Origin: Sinomonas mesophila
Lineage (GTDB): Bacteria > Actinomycetota > Actinomycetes > Actinomycetales > Micrococcaceae
Direction of reading: 5' to 3'
NCBI RefSeq assembly: GCF_001999765.1
Contig: NZ_KV908331.1
Coordinates: 1 to 40,553, forward strand
Length of the DNA stretch: 40,553 nucleotides
The position numbers and the translations under genes were made by a program. Shown piece by piece: positions 16,961 through 25,175 of the stretch (position 1 is the first letter of the stretch; every line of letters begins with the position of its first letter). The notes below the pieces were generated by a model. It worked only from the letters and a program-made list of their open reading frames with translations, made no database searches and was not told the origin of the DNA.

Positions 16961-17722
16961 ATGGATGCCGACACGCCCCGGGCCGTGGAACTGAGCCTCC
17001 CTCAGGCCTTCCTGCTCCTGGCCACCAACGACAAGGACGGCAGGCCCGAGGTGCCGGTCTTCGCGCTGCGGACCACGCTGGCAGGGGCAATCCTCGCCGA
17101 GCTGGACCTGCTTGGCGCGATCGAGCTGCAGGGCAAGCACGTCAGGGCCACCGGCACCGCCCCCGCCACGGACTTCCAGCAGGAGCTGGAGCTCATCCGA
17201 GGCAAGTCCCGGCCCCACACCCCCAAGCAGTGGGTCTCCATGCTGGAGGGCCGCGCCGAAGTGCAGCGCGTCTACGAGGGGATGGAGTCCCTGGGCGTCT
17301 TGGAACGCGTCGGCGAAGGGCACCGGGGATGGTTCCGGGCCAGACGCTACGCGGAGAAGGACCACGCTCCGGAGGCGACGCTCCTGGGGAGGATCGAGGC
17401 CGCGCTCGGCGGCGCCCCCTACGGTCCCGGGGCGGTGGGCTCCACGGCGGCTGACGGCGGGGCGGCTGAGACGGCGACTGCAGAGGCCGGGACGCCCGAG
17501 GGAGGGTCGCCCGAGACCGCGAAGCCGCGTGCCAAGGCGCCCGACGACAGGACCGTGGCCCTCATCGCCCTGCTCCAGGCGGCCGGGCTGCTCGCCAAGC
17601 TCTTCCCGGCAGCAGACAAGACCTGGGCAGACGAGCTGGCGAAGGACTACTGGCCGGCCCACGCCGTGGAGGACGAACTCCGCCTGATCAGGATCGCGGA
17701 GGAAGAAACGATGACCATGTGA
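16961..17722 (+). CDS. GPP34 (GOLPH3/Vps74-like) family phosphoprotein
   Basis: A 253-residue protein of the GPP34/GOLPH3 family, which in eukaryotes binds phosphatidylinositol-4-phosphate on the Golgi. Bacterial members are common in actinobacteria and of unknown role. The family N-terminus is clear: LSLPQAFLLLATNDKDGRPE, then LAGAILAELDLLGAIEL. The middle part RVGEGHRGWFRARRYAEKD precedes an Ala/Pro/Glu-rich linker (about 158-195) and the conserved C-terminal helices beginning DDRTVALIALLQAAGLLAKLF. The ATG at 16961 was preferred to a GTG 30 bp upstream. Confidence 0.87.
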   Translation: MDADTPRAVELSLPQAFLLLATNDKDGRPEVPVFALRTTLAGAILAELDLLGAIELQGKHVRATGTAPATDFQQELELIRGKSRPHTPKQWVSMLEGRAEVQRVYEGMESLGVLERVGEGHRGWFRARRYAEKDHAPEATLLGRIEAALGGAPYGPGAVGSTAADGGAAETATAEAGTPEGGSPETAKPRAKAPDDRTVALIALLQAAGLLAKLFPAADKTWADELAKDYWPAHAVEDELRLIRIAEEETMTM

Positions 17723-17745
17723 CCTGGCGTGGGCGCCCAGGTCCC

Positions 17746-19188
17746 CTACACCCGCGCGCGTTCTTCGGCCGGGGCGACCACCGGCACCGGCGAGGTCTCG
17801 TCGCGCAGGGCGGGCCGGCGTCGTCCGTCCCCGCGCACCCACAGCGCGTAGGCCGCGGCGAGCAGCCCGATCCACGCCGCGCCCACGACGAGCGCGACGC
17901 GCGTGGCCTCGAACCAGCCCAGGAGCACGACGACGAGCGCGAGGAACGCGATCGCCGCCACCGACGCAGCGGGCCACAGCGGCGACGGGAACTCGCTCGG
18001 GGCAAGCCCTGCGCGCCGGATCTCGCGCTTCATGGCCACATGGCTCGCGAGGATCATGCACCACACGAACACGGTCGCGAAGGTCGCGATCGAGGCGATG
18101 ACGGTGAACACGTCCTTCGGAATGACGGCGTTGAGCACAACGCCGACGGCGAGCACCCCGGTCATCACGACGACCGTCATCCACGGCACTCCGCGCCGCG
18201 ACACCTTCGCGAAGGACGACGGCGCGTGCCCCTGCTGGGCGAGGCCGAACAGGACGCGCCCGGCGCCGAAGATGTCCGAGTTGATGGCCGAGAGCGCGGC
18301 CGTGATGACGACGGCGTTGAGCACGTGCGCGGCGCCGGGGATGCCGAGGCCGTCGAAGATCTGCACGAACGGGCTTCCCTCCGCGCCGACGAGGTTCCAC
18401 GGGAAGAGGCTCATGAGCACCGCGAGGGTCAGGACGTAGAAGACGAGGATGCGCACCGGCACCGTGTTGACGGCGCCGGGGATGGCCCGCTTGGGGTCGG
18501 CGGCCTCGCCGGCCGTGACGCCGAGCGTCTCGACGCCGCCGAACGCGAACACCACCACCGAGAACGCCGCGAGCAGACCCCCGAAGCCGTTGGGCAGGAG
18601 CCCGCCGTGCTCGACGAGCTGGTGCGGGCCGGCCTGGCCGCCCGCGGAGGAGAATCCGAACACGATGAGCGCCGCGCCGCCCACGATCATCGCGATGATC
18701 GCGGCGACCTTGACGAGGGTGAGCCAGAACTCGAGTTCGCCGAAGACCTTGACGCTGAGCAGGTTCACGGCTGTCAGGAAGAGGATGACGGCGGCGATCC
18801 AGATCCAGCGGTCCACCTCGGGGAACCAGAAGCCCATGTAGATGCCGAACGCCGTGACGTCGGCGAGGGCCACGATCGCCATCTCGAACACGTAGGTCCA
18901 CCCCGTCGCGAAGCCCGCGAAGGGGCCGAGGTAGCGGCCGGCGTACTGCCCGAAGGAGCCCGAGACGGGATGCCGGACGGCCATCTCGCCGAGGGCGCGC
19001 ATGACCATGAACACGGCCGCGCCCGCGACCATGTACGCGATGAGGACGGCGGGGCCGGCGGCCTGGATCGCCGAGGCTGAGCCGTAGAAGAGCCCGGTTC
19101 CGATGGCCGAGCCTAGGGCCATGAACCGGATGTGCCGGACGTTGAGGCCGCGGCTGAGCGCGGCGGGATTCTTCAGGGGGGTGTGCAT
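17746..19188 (-). CDS. amino acid permease, probably histidine (HutT/ProY-like)
   Basis: A 480-residue APC-superfamily permease with twelve hydrophobic segments. The first membrane segment carries the family substrate-binding loop [35 protein letters not shown] is the TM6 region. The closest recognisable type is the proline/histidine group (ProY, HutT). Its divergent position from the IclR regulator and the shared operator with hutU and hutG make histidine the likely substrate (inference). The ATG at 19188 begins [15 protein letters not shown], the usual cytoplasmic N-terminus of this family. Confidence 0.87.
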   Translation of the reverse strand: MHTPLKNPAALSRGLNVRHIRFMALGSAIGTGLFYGSASAIQAAGPAVLIAYMVAGAAVFMVMRALGEMAVRHPVSGSFGQYAGRYLGPFAGFATGWTYVFEMAIVALADVTAFGIYMGFWFPEVDRWIWIAAVILFLTAVNLLSVKVFGELEFWLTLVKVAAIIAMIVGGAALIVFGFSSAGGQAGPHQLVEHGGLLPNGFGGLLAAFSVVVFAFGGVETLGVTAGEAADPKRAIPGAVNTVPVRILVFYVLTLAVLMSLFPWNLVGAEGSPFVQIFDGLGIPGAAHVLNAVVITAALSAINSDIFGAGRVLFGLAQQGHAPSSFAKVSRRGVPWMTVVVMTGVLAVGVVLNAVIPKDVFTVIASIATFATVFVWCMILASHVAMKREIRRAGLAPSEFPSPLWPAASVAAIAFLALVVVLLGWFEATRVALVVGAAWIGLLAAAYALWVRGDGRRRPALRDETSPVPVVAPAEERARV

Positions 19189-19285
19189 GGGGGTACCTCA
19201 CGACTCTGGGAAGGATCCCTACCACCCTCCCGGACCGCCGAGGTCTGTGAGTGCTGTCACGGGGCGCGGCCGTCTCGGATCGCAG

Positions 19286-19298
19286 ACATACGGTATGT
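19286..19298. promoter_or_regulatory. 13-bp palindrome overlapping the hut operator
   Basis: ACATAC-G-GTATGT is a perfect odd palindrome. It overlaps by two bases the 16-bp palindrome that follows. Two adjoining dyads in the iclR-permease divergent region suggest that two regulator dimers bind side by side, or that two different proteins do. Confidence 0.45.
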
Positions 19299-19312
19299 CC
19301 GGTATCCCGGAC
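19297..19312. promoter_or_regulatory. candidate HutR (IclR) operator, copy 1
   Basis: A perfect inverted repeat GTCCGG-TATC-CCGGAC. The same 16-mer with one base changed (GTCCGG-AATC-CCGGAC) occurs before hutG at 26902-26917, and a degenerate version occurs before hutU at 21050-21065. This copy is 108 bp from the permease start and 91 bp from the iclR start, so it could control both divergent genes. Confidence 0.7.
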
Positions 19313-19403
19313 TAGTTGCCGACGACGGCGGGTGCGCGCAGCCGTCGTTCGCGCGCACACTGGAGTTCGGTATTACAGACACGTCGACGCTGAGGTCCCC
19401 GCC

Positions 19404-20189
19404 ATGCCCGAGCCCGCCCAGAAGTCCAAGGTCCCCGCGGCCGAGAGCACGCTGCGCATCCTGCGCCTGCTCGCGTCCCGGCGCGGCCCCCAACCGGCGT
19501 CGGCGATCGCGACCCAGCTCGGCCTCCCCCGCTCGACCGTGTACCACCTGCTCGCGGTCATGGAGCAGAACGGCTTCGTCCTGCACCTTGCCGAGGAGCA
19601 GCGCTACGGGCTCGGGATCGGGGCGTTCGAGCTCTCGAGCGCGTACTCGCGGCAGGAGCCCCTCTCGCGACTGGGCCGGCCCGTGCTCGCGGCGCTCGTC
19701 GACGCGATCGGGGAGAGCGCCCACCTCGCCGTCCTGCACGGGCGCGACGTCCTGTACATCGTCGAGGAGCGCGCGAAGAACCGGCCCTCGCTCGTGACCG
19801 ACGTCGGCGTCCGGCTGCCGAGCCACCTCACCGCGAGCGGCCGCGCGATCCTCGCCGCCCTGCCGAAGTCCCAGGTGCGCGCGCTCTACCCGAACGCCGC
19901 GGCGTTCTCGTCCCGCACGGAGGAGGGCGAGCAGATCCGCTCGTACGCGGCCCTCCAGTCCGAGCTCGACCAGGTCCGCCAGCGCGGCTACTCGACCGAG
20001 GAGGGCGAGGTCACTTCGGGGCTCTCGTCCGTTGCCTCCGCCGTGCTGGACCACACGGGATGGCCGACGGCGGCGGTCGCCGTGACCTACCAGGCCGAGC
20101 GCATGCCGGCCGGGGAGCGCGAGGACCTGGCGAAGCGCGTCCACCGCGTGGCGGGAGAGCTCTCGGCAAGGATCTACGGCCGCGGCTGA
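19404..20189 (+). CDS. IclR family regulator of histidine utilisation
   Basis: A 261-residue IclR-type regulator. The winged helix-turn-helix occupies about 13-65 (ASAIATQLGLPRSTVYHLLAVMEQNGFV). The C-terminal GAF-like effector domain holds GESAHLAVLHGRDVLYIVEE and LPSHLTASGRAILAALP. Position between permease and hutUH, and a palindrome shared by all hut promoters, argue that it controls the regulon; urocanate would be the usual effector (known for other Hut regulators, inferred here). The ATG at 19404 was chosen; an upstream GTG would run through the operators. Confidence 0.88.
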   Translation: MPEPAQKSKVPAAESTLRILRLLASRRGPQPASAIATQLGLPRSTVYHLLAVMEQNGFVLHLAEEQRYGLGIGAFELSSAYSRQEPLSRLGRPVLAALVDAIGESAHLAVLHGRDVLYIVEERAKNRPSLVTDVGVRLPSHLTASGRAILAALPKSQVRALYPNAAAFSSRTEEGEQIRSYAALQSELDQVRQRGYSTEEGEVTSGLSSVASAVLDHTGWPTAAVAVTYQAERMPAGEREDLAKRVHRVAGELSARIYGRG

Positions 20190-20199
20190 CCAACCCCGA

Positions 20200-20283
20200 T
20201 CGTTGAGGGGTCACCTCCCAACGTTGCGGGGTCAGCTCCCTGCGATGCGAAGTCACATCCCTACGATGCGAGGTCACCCTCCT
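20200..20283 (+). repeat. left array: four 21-bp tandem units
   Basis: Four contiguous 21-bp units at 20200-20220, 20221-20241, 20242-20262 and 20263-20283. The shared core is CGWTGCGRGGTCACCTCCC with a few substitutions in each unit. The array starts 10 bp after the iclR stop. It is the inverted partner of the array at 20420-20503. The period of exactly 21 bp is two helical turns, placing every unit on the same DNA face. The more diverged units here suggest an older copy or relaxed constraint. Confidence 0.85.
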
Positions 20284-20419
20284 GGGAGAGCCCCTTCGCG
20301 AAGCACACGCTCGCTTTGAGTTCGCCGGCGTCTGCCCCAGCCTGCGACGGCGACACGAGTGCGAATGCGCGCAAGGCGGTGCCGAGTGCCAGAAGCTCTT
20401 CGGTCTTGGGCTGGCCCGA
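20284..20419 (-). other. 136-bp core between inverted 21-bp arrays
   Basis: This segment lies between the inverted arrays and has no convincing gene. On the minus strand a frame through it and the right array is open from 20500 to 20261 (79 codons). Its part inside the core reads [20 protein letters not shown], then [13 protein letters not shown], and could be a decayed coding fragment. Third-position GC is lower than in neighbouring genes, so I do not call a gene. If the arrays pair in RNA, this would be the loop. Confidence 0.4.
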
Positions 20420-20503
20420 CGGGAGGTGACCTCGCAACGCTGGGAGGTGACCTCGCAACGCTGGGAGGTGACCTCGCAACGCTGGGAGGTGACCCCGCAA
20501 CGG
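20420..20503 (-). repeat. right array: four 21-bp tandem units, inverted
   Basis: Four contiguous 21-bp units at 20420-20440, 20441-20461, 20462-20482 and 20483-20503. The core is GGGAGGTGACCTCGCAACG; units 2 and 3 are identical. Read on the minus strand they match the units of 20200-20283. Both arrays are exactly 84 bp. The array ends 3 bp before the stop codon of the convergent membrane-protein gene, so the whole element fills the convergent intergenic gap. Confidence 0.88.
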
Positions 20504-20506
20504 CGG

Positions 20507-20920
20507 CTAGAGGTGGTTCCAGAAGAACAGCCCGTAGGCGTGGACCGTCGCCGCGGCCGCGCCCGCGGAGAGTCCAATCCCGGCGAGCGTGAGCCCGAGC
20601 GACCACCGCAGGAACAGCGAGGAGATTCCGCACGCCAGCCCGCCGACGGCCGCCCCGGCGCAGACCCACGCGGCGTACATCGCGTTCCACTGGATCAGGA
20701 TCCACGGGCCAAGCTCGGCCTCCGCGCGCGGGCCGTACCAGCCGAGGCCCGAGCTGAGATACCACGAGATCGCCAGGGCACCGGCGAGGGCCGACGCCCC
20801 GCACACGGCCGAGGCCGCCCCGAGGATGTGCCGGCCCCGCGGGTTGCGGGAGCGCGCGGCCCGGCCCCATGCGCCCTCGAGCAGGAGCCGGCGCCATGCC
20901 CCCGGATCGGACCAGTCCAT
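20507..20920 (-). CDS. hypothetical small membrane protein
   Basis: I do not recognise this 137-residue protein. It has a polar, Arg/Trp-rich N-terminus ([20 protein letters not shown]) and then three or four hydrophobic segments: about 33-55 ending in ISWYL, about 71-96 in [19 protein letters not shown], and about 100-133. Small residues (Ala, Gly) dominate the helices. Codon use is strongly GC3-biased, which supports real coding. The ATG at 20920 was chosen over 20968 on the basis of protein start and spacing. It separates iclR from hutU but is transcribed the opposite way, so it is probably not part of the hut regulon. Confidence 0.6.
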   Translation of the reverse strand: MDWSDPGAWRRLLLEGAWGRAARSRNPRGRHILGAASAVCGASALAGALAISWYLSSGLGWYGPRAEAELGPWILIQWNAMYAAWVCAGAAVGGLACGISSLFLRWSLGLTLAGIGLSAGAAAATVHAYGLFFWNHL

Positions 20921-20968
20921 GTCCCCCCTCACGCCTCGGCACCGAGCGCCCGCTCTCCAGTGAACCAC

Positions 20969-21028
20969 GCCCCCGCCCGCGGGTCACCGGGCGGGGGCGC
21001 ACGACGGCGAGTGCCCGCCGTCGTGCGC
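20969..21028. terminator. two consecutive strong hairpins upstream of hutU
   Basis: Hairpin 1 has perfect 11-bp arms, 20969-20979 and 20988-20998. Hairpin 2 has perfect 13-bp arms, 20997-21009 and 21016-21028, around a 6-nt loop. They overlap by two bases at 20997-20998, so both cannot form fully at the same time. They lie between the divergent membrane-protein gene and hutU, in front of the degenerate operator. No T-run follows. They could insulate the two promoters or act on a leader transcript. Confidence 0.5.
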
Positions 21029-21049
21029 CGGGCGCCAGCCGCCCGGCGT

Positions 21050-21065
21050 GTCTGTCATTCCAGAC
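21050..21065. promoter_or_regulatory. candidate HutR (IclR) operator, copy 2 (degenerate)
   Basis: GTCTG-TCATTC-CAGAC has perfect 5-bp arms and aligns without gaps to the operator at 19297-19312 (11 of 16 identical, symmetric changes in the arms). It lies 111 bp before the hutU start, nearly the same distance as copy 1 from the permease gene. The compensating arm changes support a protein-binding dyad; the call depends on the other copies. Confidence 0.45.
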
Positions 21066-21175
21066 CAGACCCTCTCGAAATCCCTGTTCGCGGGGCTCCC
21101 CGCGCGGTGTCATTGATGCAGAAGGCCCGTGCAGGGCCCGCCCCTCGACACCGAACCGCTGACGCAGGAGTCACG

Positions 21176-22882
21176 ATGACCACCACCCCGAAGGCAGACT
21201 TCACCACCGGCGCCCGCCCGGTCCGCGCCCCGCGCGGGACGGAGCTCACGGCCAAGTCCTGGCAGACCGAGGCGCCGCTGCGCATGCTCATGAACAACCT
21301 CGACCCGGAGGTGGCCGAGCACCCGGACAGCCTCGTCGTCTACGGCGGCACGGGCCGCGCGGCGCGCTCGTGGAAGGCGTTCGACGCGATCGTCGAGACC
21401 CTGCGCGAGATGGACGACGACGAGACCCTCCTCGTCCAGTCCGGCAAGCCGGTCGGCGTCTTCCGCACCAACACGTGGGCCCCGCGCGTGCTCATCGCGA
21501 ACTCGAACCTCGTGGGCGACTGGGCGACCTGGCCCGAGTTCCGCCGCCTCGAGGCCGAGGGCCTCATGATGTACGGCCAGATGACCGCCGGTTCGTGGAT
21601 CTACATCGGCACCCAGGGCATCCTCCAGGGCACCTACGAGACCTTCGCGGCGGTCGCGGCCAAGCGCTTCAACGGCTCGCTCCAGGGCACCCTGACCCTC
21701 ACGGGCGGCTGCGGCGGCATGGGCGGGGCCCAGCCGCTGGCCGTGACCCTCAATGGCGGCGCCGTGCTCATCGTCGACGTCGACGAGACCCGCCTCCGCC
21801 GGCGCGCCGGCAAGCGCTACCTCGACGAGGTCGAGACCGACCTCGACGCCGCCCTGGCCAAGGTCACCGCCGCCAAGGCCGAGGGCCGCGCCCTCTCGGT
21901 CGGGTACGTCGGCAACGCCGCAGAGGTGTTCCCCGAGGTCCTGCGCCGCCACAAGGCAGGCGAGCTCACCGTGGACATCGTCACGGACCAGACCTCCGCG
22001 CACGACCCGCTCTCGTACCTGCCCACCGAGTACTCGGTCGAGCAGTGGCACCACGAGGCCGAGGCGGACCCGGAGGGCTTCACGAAGAAGGCGCAGAACT
22101 CGATGGCCCGCCACGTCCAGGCCATGGTCGAGTTCCAGGACACCGGCGCCGAGGTCTTCGACTACGGCAACTCGATCCGCGACGAGGCCCGCAAGGGCGG
22201 CTACGAGCGCGCCTTCGAGTTCCCGGGCTTCGTCCCGGCCTACATCCGCCCGCTCTTCTGCGAGGGCCTCGGCCCGTTCCGCTGGGTCGCCCTGTCCGGG
22301 GACCCGGAGGACATCCGCGTCACCGATGAGGCGATCAAGGAGCTCTTCCCGGAGAACGAGCACCTGCACCGCTGGATCGACGCCGCAGGCGAGTTCGTCG
22401 AGTTCGAGGGCCTCCCGGCCCGCATCTGCTGGCTCGGCTACGGCGAGCGCCACCAGGCCGGCCTGCTCTTCAACAGGCTCGTCGCCGAGGGCAAGGTCAA
22501 GGCCCCGATCGTGATCGGCCGCGACCACCTCGACTCCGGCTCCGTGGCCTCCCCCTACCGCGAGACCGAGGCCATGAAGGACGGCTCCGACGCGATCGCC
22601 GACTGGCCCCTCCTGAACGCCCTCACCGCCGCGTCCTCCGGCGCGACCTGGGTCTCGATCCACCACGGCGGCGGCGTCGGCATCGGCCGCTCGATCCACG
22701 CCGGCCAGGTCTCCGTCGCCGACGGCACCGAGCTCGCCGCCGCGAAGCTCACCGCCCTGCTGACCAACGACCCCGGCATGGGCGTGATCCGCCACGCCGA
22801 CGCCGGCTACGAGCGCGCCACCGAGGTCGCCGCCGAGCGCGGCGTCAAGATCCCGATGTCTGAGACGCGCGAAGCCAAGTAA
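21176..22882 (+). CDS. hutU: urocanate hydratase (urocanase)
   Basis: A 568-residue urocanase, second step of histidine breakdown: urocanate plus water gives imidazolonepropionate, with tightly bound NAD. It has the glycine-rich [19 protein letters not shown]-region [13 protein letters not shown], and the family signature [20 protein letters not shown] with the conserved Cys at 418. Length is normal. The ATG at 21176 follows GCAGGAGTCACG. hutH starts 12 bp after its stop, so the two are cotranscribed. Confidence 0.96.
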   Translation: MTTTPKADFTTGARPVRAPRGTELTAKSWQTEAPLRMLMNNLDPEVAEHPDSLVVYGGTGRAARSWKAFDAIVETLREMDDDETLLVQSGKPVGVFRTNTWAPRVLIANSNLVGDWATWPEFRRLEAEGLMMYGQMTAGSWIYIGTQGILQGTYETFAAVAAKRFNGSLQGTLTLTGGCGGMGGAQPLAVTLNGGAVLIVDVDETRLRRRAGKRYLDEVETDLDAALAKVTAAKAEGRALSVGYVGNAAEVFPEVLRRHKAGELTVDIVTDQTSAHDPLSYLPTEYSVEQWHHEAEADPEGFTKKAQNSMARHVQAMVEFQDTGAEVFDYGNSIRDEARKGGYERAFEFPGFVPAYIRPLFCEGLGPFRWVALSGDPEDIRVTDEAIKELFPENEHLHRWIDAAGEFVEFEGLPARICWLGYGERHQAGLLFNRLVAEGKVKAPIVIGRDHLDSGSVASPYRETEAMKDGSDAIADWPLLNALTAASSGATWVSIHHGGGVGIGRSIHAGQVSVADGTELAAAKLTALLTNDPGMGVIRHADAGYERATEVAAERGVKIPMSETREAK

Positions 22883-22894
22883 GGAACCCCTGAC

Positions 22895-24499
22895 ATGACC
22901 CTCACCGCATCCCCCGAGACCCACCTCCCCTCCGAGGTCACGCTCTCGACCCACGGCCTCACGCCGGACGACGTCGTCGCCGTCGCCCGCCACGGCGCAC
23001 GGGTGAGCATTGCGCCCGAGGCGCTCGACGCCGTCGCCCGCGTCCGCGCCCACGTCGAGAAGCTCGCCGCGTCCGAGACGCCCGCCTACGGCATCTCGAC
23101 CGGCTTCGGCGCCCTCGCGACCCTGCACATCCCGCAGGAGAAGCGCACGCAGCTGCAGAAGTCCCTCATCCGCTCGCACGCGGCCGGCATGGGCCCCGCG
23201 GTCGAGCGCGAGGTGGTCCGCGCGCTCATGCTCCTGCGCGCCAAGACCCTCGCCTCGGGCCGGACGGGCGTGCGCCCTGTGGTCCTCGAGGCGTTCGTCA
23301 AGCTGCTCAACGCCGGCATCACGCCGGTCGTGCGCGAGTTCGGCTCGCTCGGCTGCTCGGGCGACCTCGCGCCGCTGAGCCACATCGCGCTCGTCCTCAT
23401 GGGCGAGGGCGAGGCTGTGGGCCCCGAGGGGGAGCAGTTCGGCGGCGCCGGTCAGCGTCCGACGGCGGAGCTGCTCGCCGAGGCGGGCATCGCGCCGGTC
23501 ACCTTGGCGGAGAAGGAGGGCCTCGCGCTCATCAACGGCACCGAGGGCATGCTCGGCATGCTCCTCCTGGCCCTGCACGACCTTGGCCAGCTCGTGAAGA
23601 CGGCGGACGTCACGGCGGCCCTCTCGGTCGAGGGCCTGCTCGGGACGGACCAGGTCTTCCTGCCCGAGCTGCACACGCCGCTGCGCCCGCATCCGGGCCA
23701 GGCGGATGCGGCCGCGAACATGCTCGCCGTCCTGCGCGATTCGGCGATCGTGGCCTCGCACAAGGAGGGCGACTCGCGCGTCCAGGACGCCTACTCGCTG
23801 CGCTGTGCGCCGCAGGTCTCCGGCGCCGTCCGGGACACGATCGCGCACGCCGCGACCGTGGCCCAGCGGGAGCTCGAGGCCGCGATCGACAATCCCGTCG
23901 TGCTGCCGGACGGCCGCGTAAGCTCGAACGGCAACTTCCACGGGGCCCCGGTCGCGTATGTCCTCGACTTCCTCGCGATCGCCGTCGCGGACCTCGCCTC
24001 GATCGCGGAGCGCCGCACGGACCGCATGCTCGACCCAGCCCGCTCGCACGGCCTGCCCGCGTTCCTCGCGGACGATCCGGGCGTCGACTCGGGCCTCATG
24101 ATCGCCCAGTACACGCAGGCGGGCCTCGTCTCGGACTGCAAGCGCCTCGCGGTGCCCGCCTCTGTGGACTCGATCCCGAGCTCGGCGATGCAGGAGGACC
24201 ACGTCTCGATGGGCTGGCACGCGGCGCGCAAGCTCCGCAAGGCCGTCGAGAACCTGCGCCGCGTCCTCGCGATCGAGCTCGTCGCGGCGGCCCGCGCGAT
24301 CGACATCCGCACGGCGATGTCCGACGGCGCGCTGGTCCCCGGCCCGGGCGGCGCCGCGGCCCTCGAGGTGCTCCGCCGGACGGTCCAGGGGCCGGGCGCC
24401 GACCGGTTCATGTCGCCCGAGCTCGAAGAGGCGGACCGCGTCCTCGCCTCGGGAGAGCTCCTCGAAGCCGTGGACGCCGCCGTCGGCGGCCTTCGCTGA
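22895..24499 (+). CDS. hutH: histidine ammonia-lyase
   Basis: A 534-residue histidase, first step of the pathway: histidine to urocanate plus ammonia. Conserved parts are YGISTGFGALA (Tyr65 region), EFGSLGCSGDLAPLSH around the MIO cofactor, LINGTEGMLGM, and QDAYSLRCAPQVSG. The residues that cyclise to the MIO group are Cys154-Ser155-Gly156 rather than the more common Ala-Ser-Gly; Cys in this place is accepted by the family and is known in actinobacterial enzymes. The last gene of the hutUH pair; a CTGACA-gag-TGTCAG palindrome overlaps its stop. Confidence 0.95.
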   Translation: MTLTASPETHLPSEVTLSTHGLTPDDVVAVARHGARVSIAPEALDAVARVRAHVEKLAASETPAYGISTGFGALATLHIPQEKRTQLQKSLIRSHAAGMGPAVEREVVRALMLLRAKTLASGRTGVRPVVLEAFVKLLNAGITPVVREFGSLGCSGDLAPLSHIALVLMGEGEAVGPEGEQFGGAGQRPTAELLAEAGIAPVTLAEKEGLALINGTEGMLGMLLLALHDLGQLVKTADVTAALSVEGLLGTDQVFLPELHTPLRPHPGQADAAANMLAVLRDSAIVASHKEGDSRVQDAYSLRCAPQVSGAVRDTIAHAATVAQRELEAAIDNPVVLPDGRVSSNGNFHGAPVAYVLDFLAIAVADLASIAERRTDRMLDPARSHGLPAFLADDPGVDSGLMIAQYTQAGLVSDCKRLAVPASVDSIPSSAMQEDHVSMGWHAARKLRKAVENLRRVLAIELVAAARAIDIRTAMSDGALVPGPGGAAALEVLRRTVQGPGADRFMSPELEEADRVLASGELLEAVDAAVGGLR

Positions 24500-24510
24500 C
24501 AGAGTGTCAG
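24496..24510. promoter_or_regulatory. CTGACA-gag-TGTCAG palindrome at the hutH stop
   Basis: A perfect 6-bp-arm dyad overlapping the hutH TGA. Another CTGACA occurs at 24540-24545. It may belong to the promoter region of the small genes that follow, as an operator, or be a small hairpin. No stem long enough for an intrinsic terminator is present. Confidence 0.3.
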
Positions 24511-24605
24511 TAAGCCGTTGGGCTAATGCATAGCGGTTTCTGACATTCCTCGTCAGGGTCCACATAGCAGAGCCCTCGAGGACACGATAGAAAGGGAGGG
24601 TCGCT

Positions 24606-24692
24606 ATGACAAATCCCACAGTCGGGGTTCGTCGGGCGGCGCAGCGGTCAACACCAAGTCCAGAACAGCACGCAGACACCACAAAGGAGTGA
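24606..24692 (+). CDS. possible 28-residue leader peptide
   Basis: An ATG at 24606 preceded by AAAGGGAGGG at good spacing opens a 28-codon frame, product start MTNPTVGVRRAAQRSTPSP, ending in TGA at 24690-24692. The stop overlaps the ribosome-binding site of the next gene (AAAGGAG at 24683-24689), as expected for a coupled leader. Codons here have much lower third-position GC than the neighbours, which argues against conserved coding. It may be a regulatory leader, or only a ribosome-binding-site look-alike. Confidence 0.35.
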   Translation: MTNPTVGVRRAAQRSTPSPEQHADTTKE

Positions 24693-24700
24693 ACGTCTAC

Positions 24701-24934
24701 ATGAAGGCACGAGGAGCAGTTCTCACCAGACGCGAGGCACACCAGGCGCCGGTGGAGAACTGGGGGGTGCTCAGGGCCGGGGACGCGGTCGAGATCGTGC
24801 GGCACGCGCAGGTCATCGCGACCGGGGAGGTCGAGGAGGTCTCGCTGAGCGGGAACGTCCTCTGGATCGTCCCCACGGGGCATGAGCGCCAGCTCTTCCT
24901 CAAGTCCGAGGGCGTGCTCGTCCGCCGGGCCTGA
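24701..24934 (+). CDS. small beta-rich hypothetical protein
   Basis: A 77-residue protein that I recognise only as a type seen in Micrococcaceae, without known function. After a basic N-terminus (MKARGAVLTRREAHQAPVE) it alternates short strands: WGVLRAGDAVEIVRHAQVIATG, then VEEVSLSGNVLWIVP, then RQLFLKSEGVLVRR. This looks like a small SH3-like or OB-like barrel. The ATG at 24701 has AAAGGAG 11 bp upstream; a GTG at 24689 lies inside that site and is unlikely. A strong terminator follows. It may be stress- or translation-linked, but there is no direct evidence. Confidence 0.7.
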   Translation: MKARGAVLTRREAHQAPVENWGVLRAGDAVEIVRHAQVIATGEVEEVSLSGNVLWIVPTGHERQLFLKSEGVLVRRA

Positions 24935-25002
24935 CAAGACTCCGCCGGTCCCGCCACAGCGGGCCACCGGCGGCCCAGCGTCTGCAGGACGCTCGCAACC
25001 GG

Positions 25003-25037
25003 GAGGGGGTCCGCACCGAACAGGTGCGGACCCCCTC
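25003..25037 (+). terminator. intrinsic terminator after the 77-residue gene
   Basis: Perfect 15-bp GC-rich arms, 25003-25017 and 25023-25037, with loop GAACA, followed by GCCGTTTCTCCTG containing a short T tract. It lies 69 bp after the stop and 139 bp before the next gene. Confidence 0.82.
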
Positions 25038-25175
25038 GCCGTTTCTCCTGTGGTTCACAGGCCGTCGACAGGTCCCGGAAGGTACGCCCCTAACCTCCGC
25101 CTCGATCCTGAGTCTGTACCGCCCGCCGACCGGCTGCCGCAGCAGCCGGCGGGCCAGCAGAACCGAGGAGAAGAC

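Noticed and set aside
20261-20500. 79-codon gene across the inverted-array element
   Set aside because: Its first half is only translated repeat (RGHLPAL units), no ribosome-binding site is seen, and third-position GC is below that of true neighbours.
20420-20503. CRISPR array
   Set aside because: Units are contiguous 21-mers without spacers, and there are no cas genes in the window.
24689-24700. GTG start at 24689 for the 77-residue protein
   Set aside because: The GTG lies inside the AAAGGAG ribosome-binding site, which is correctly placed for the ATG at 24701.
21110-24967. Very long antisense reading frame opposite hutU and hutH
   Set aside because: It is a by-product of GC-rich codon bias; the product has no family motifs and low-complexity composition, while the opposite strand encodes complete enzymes.
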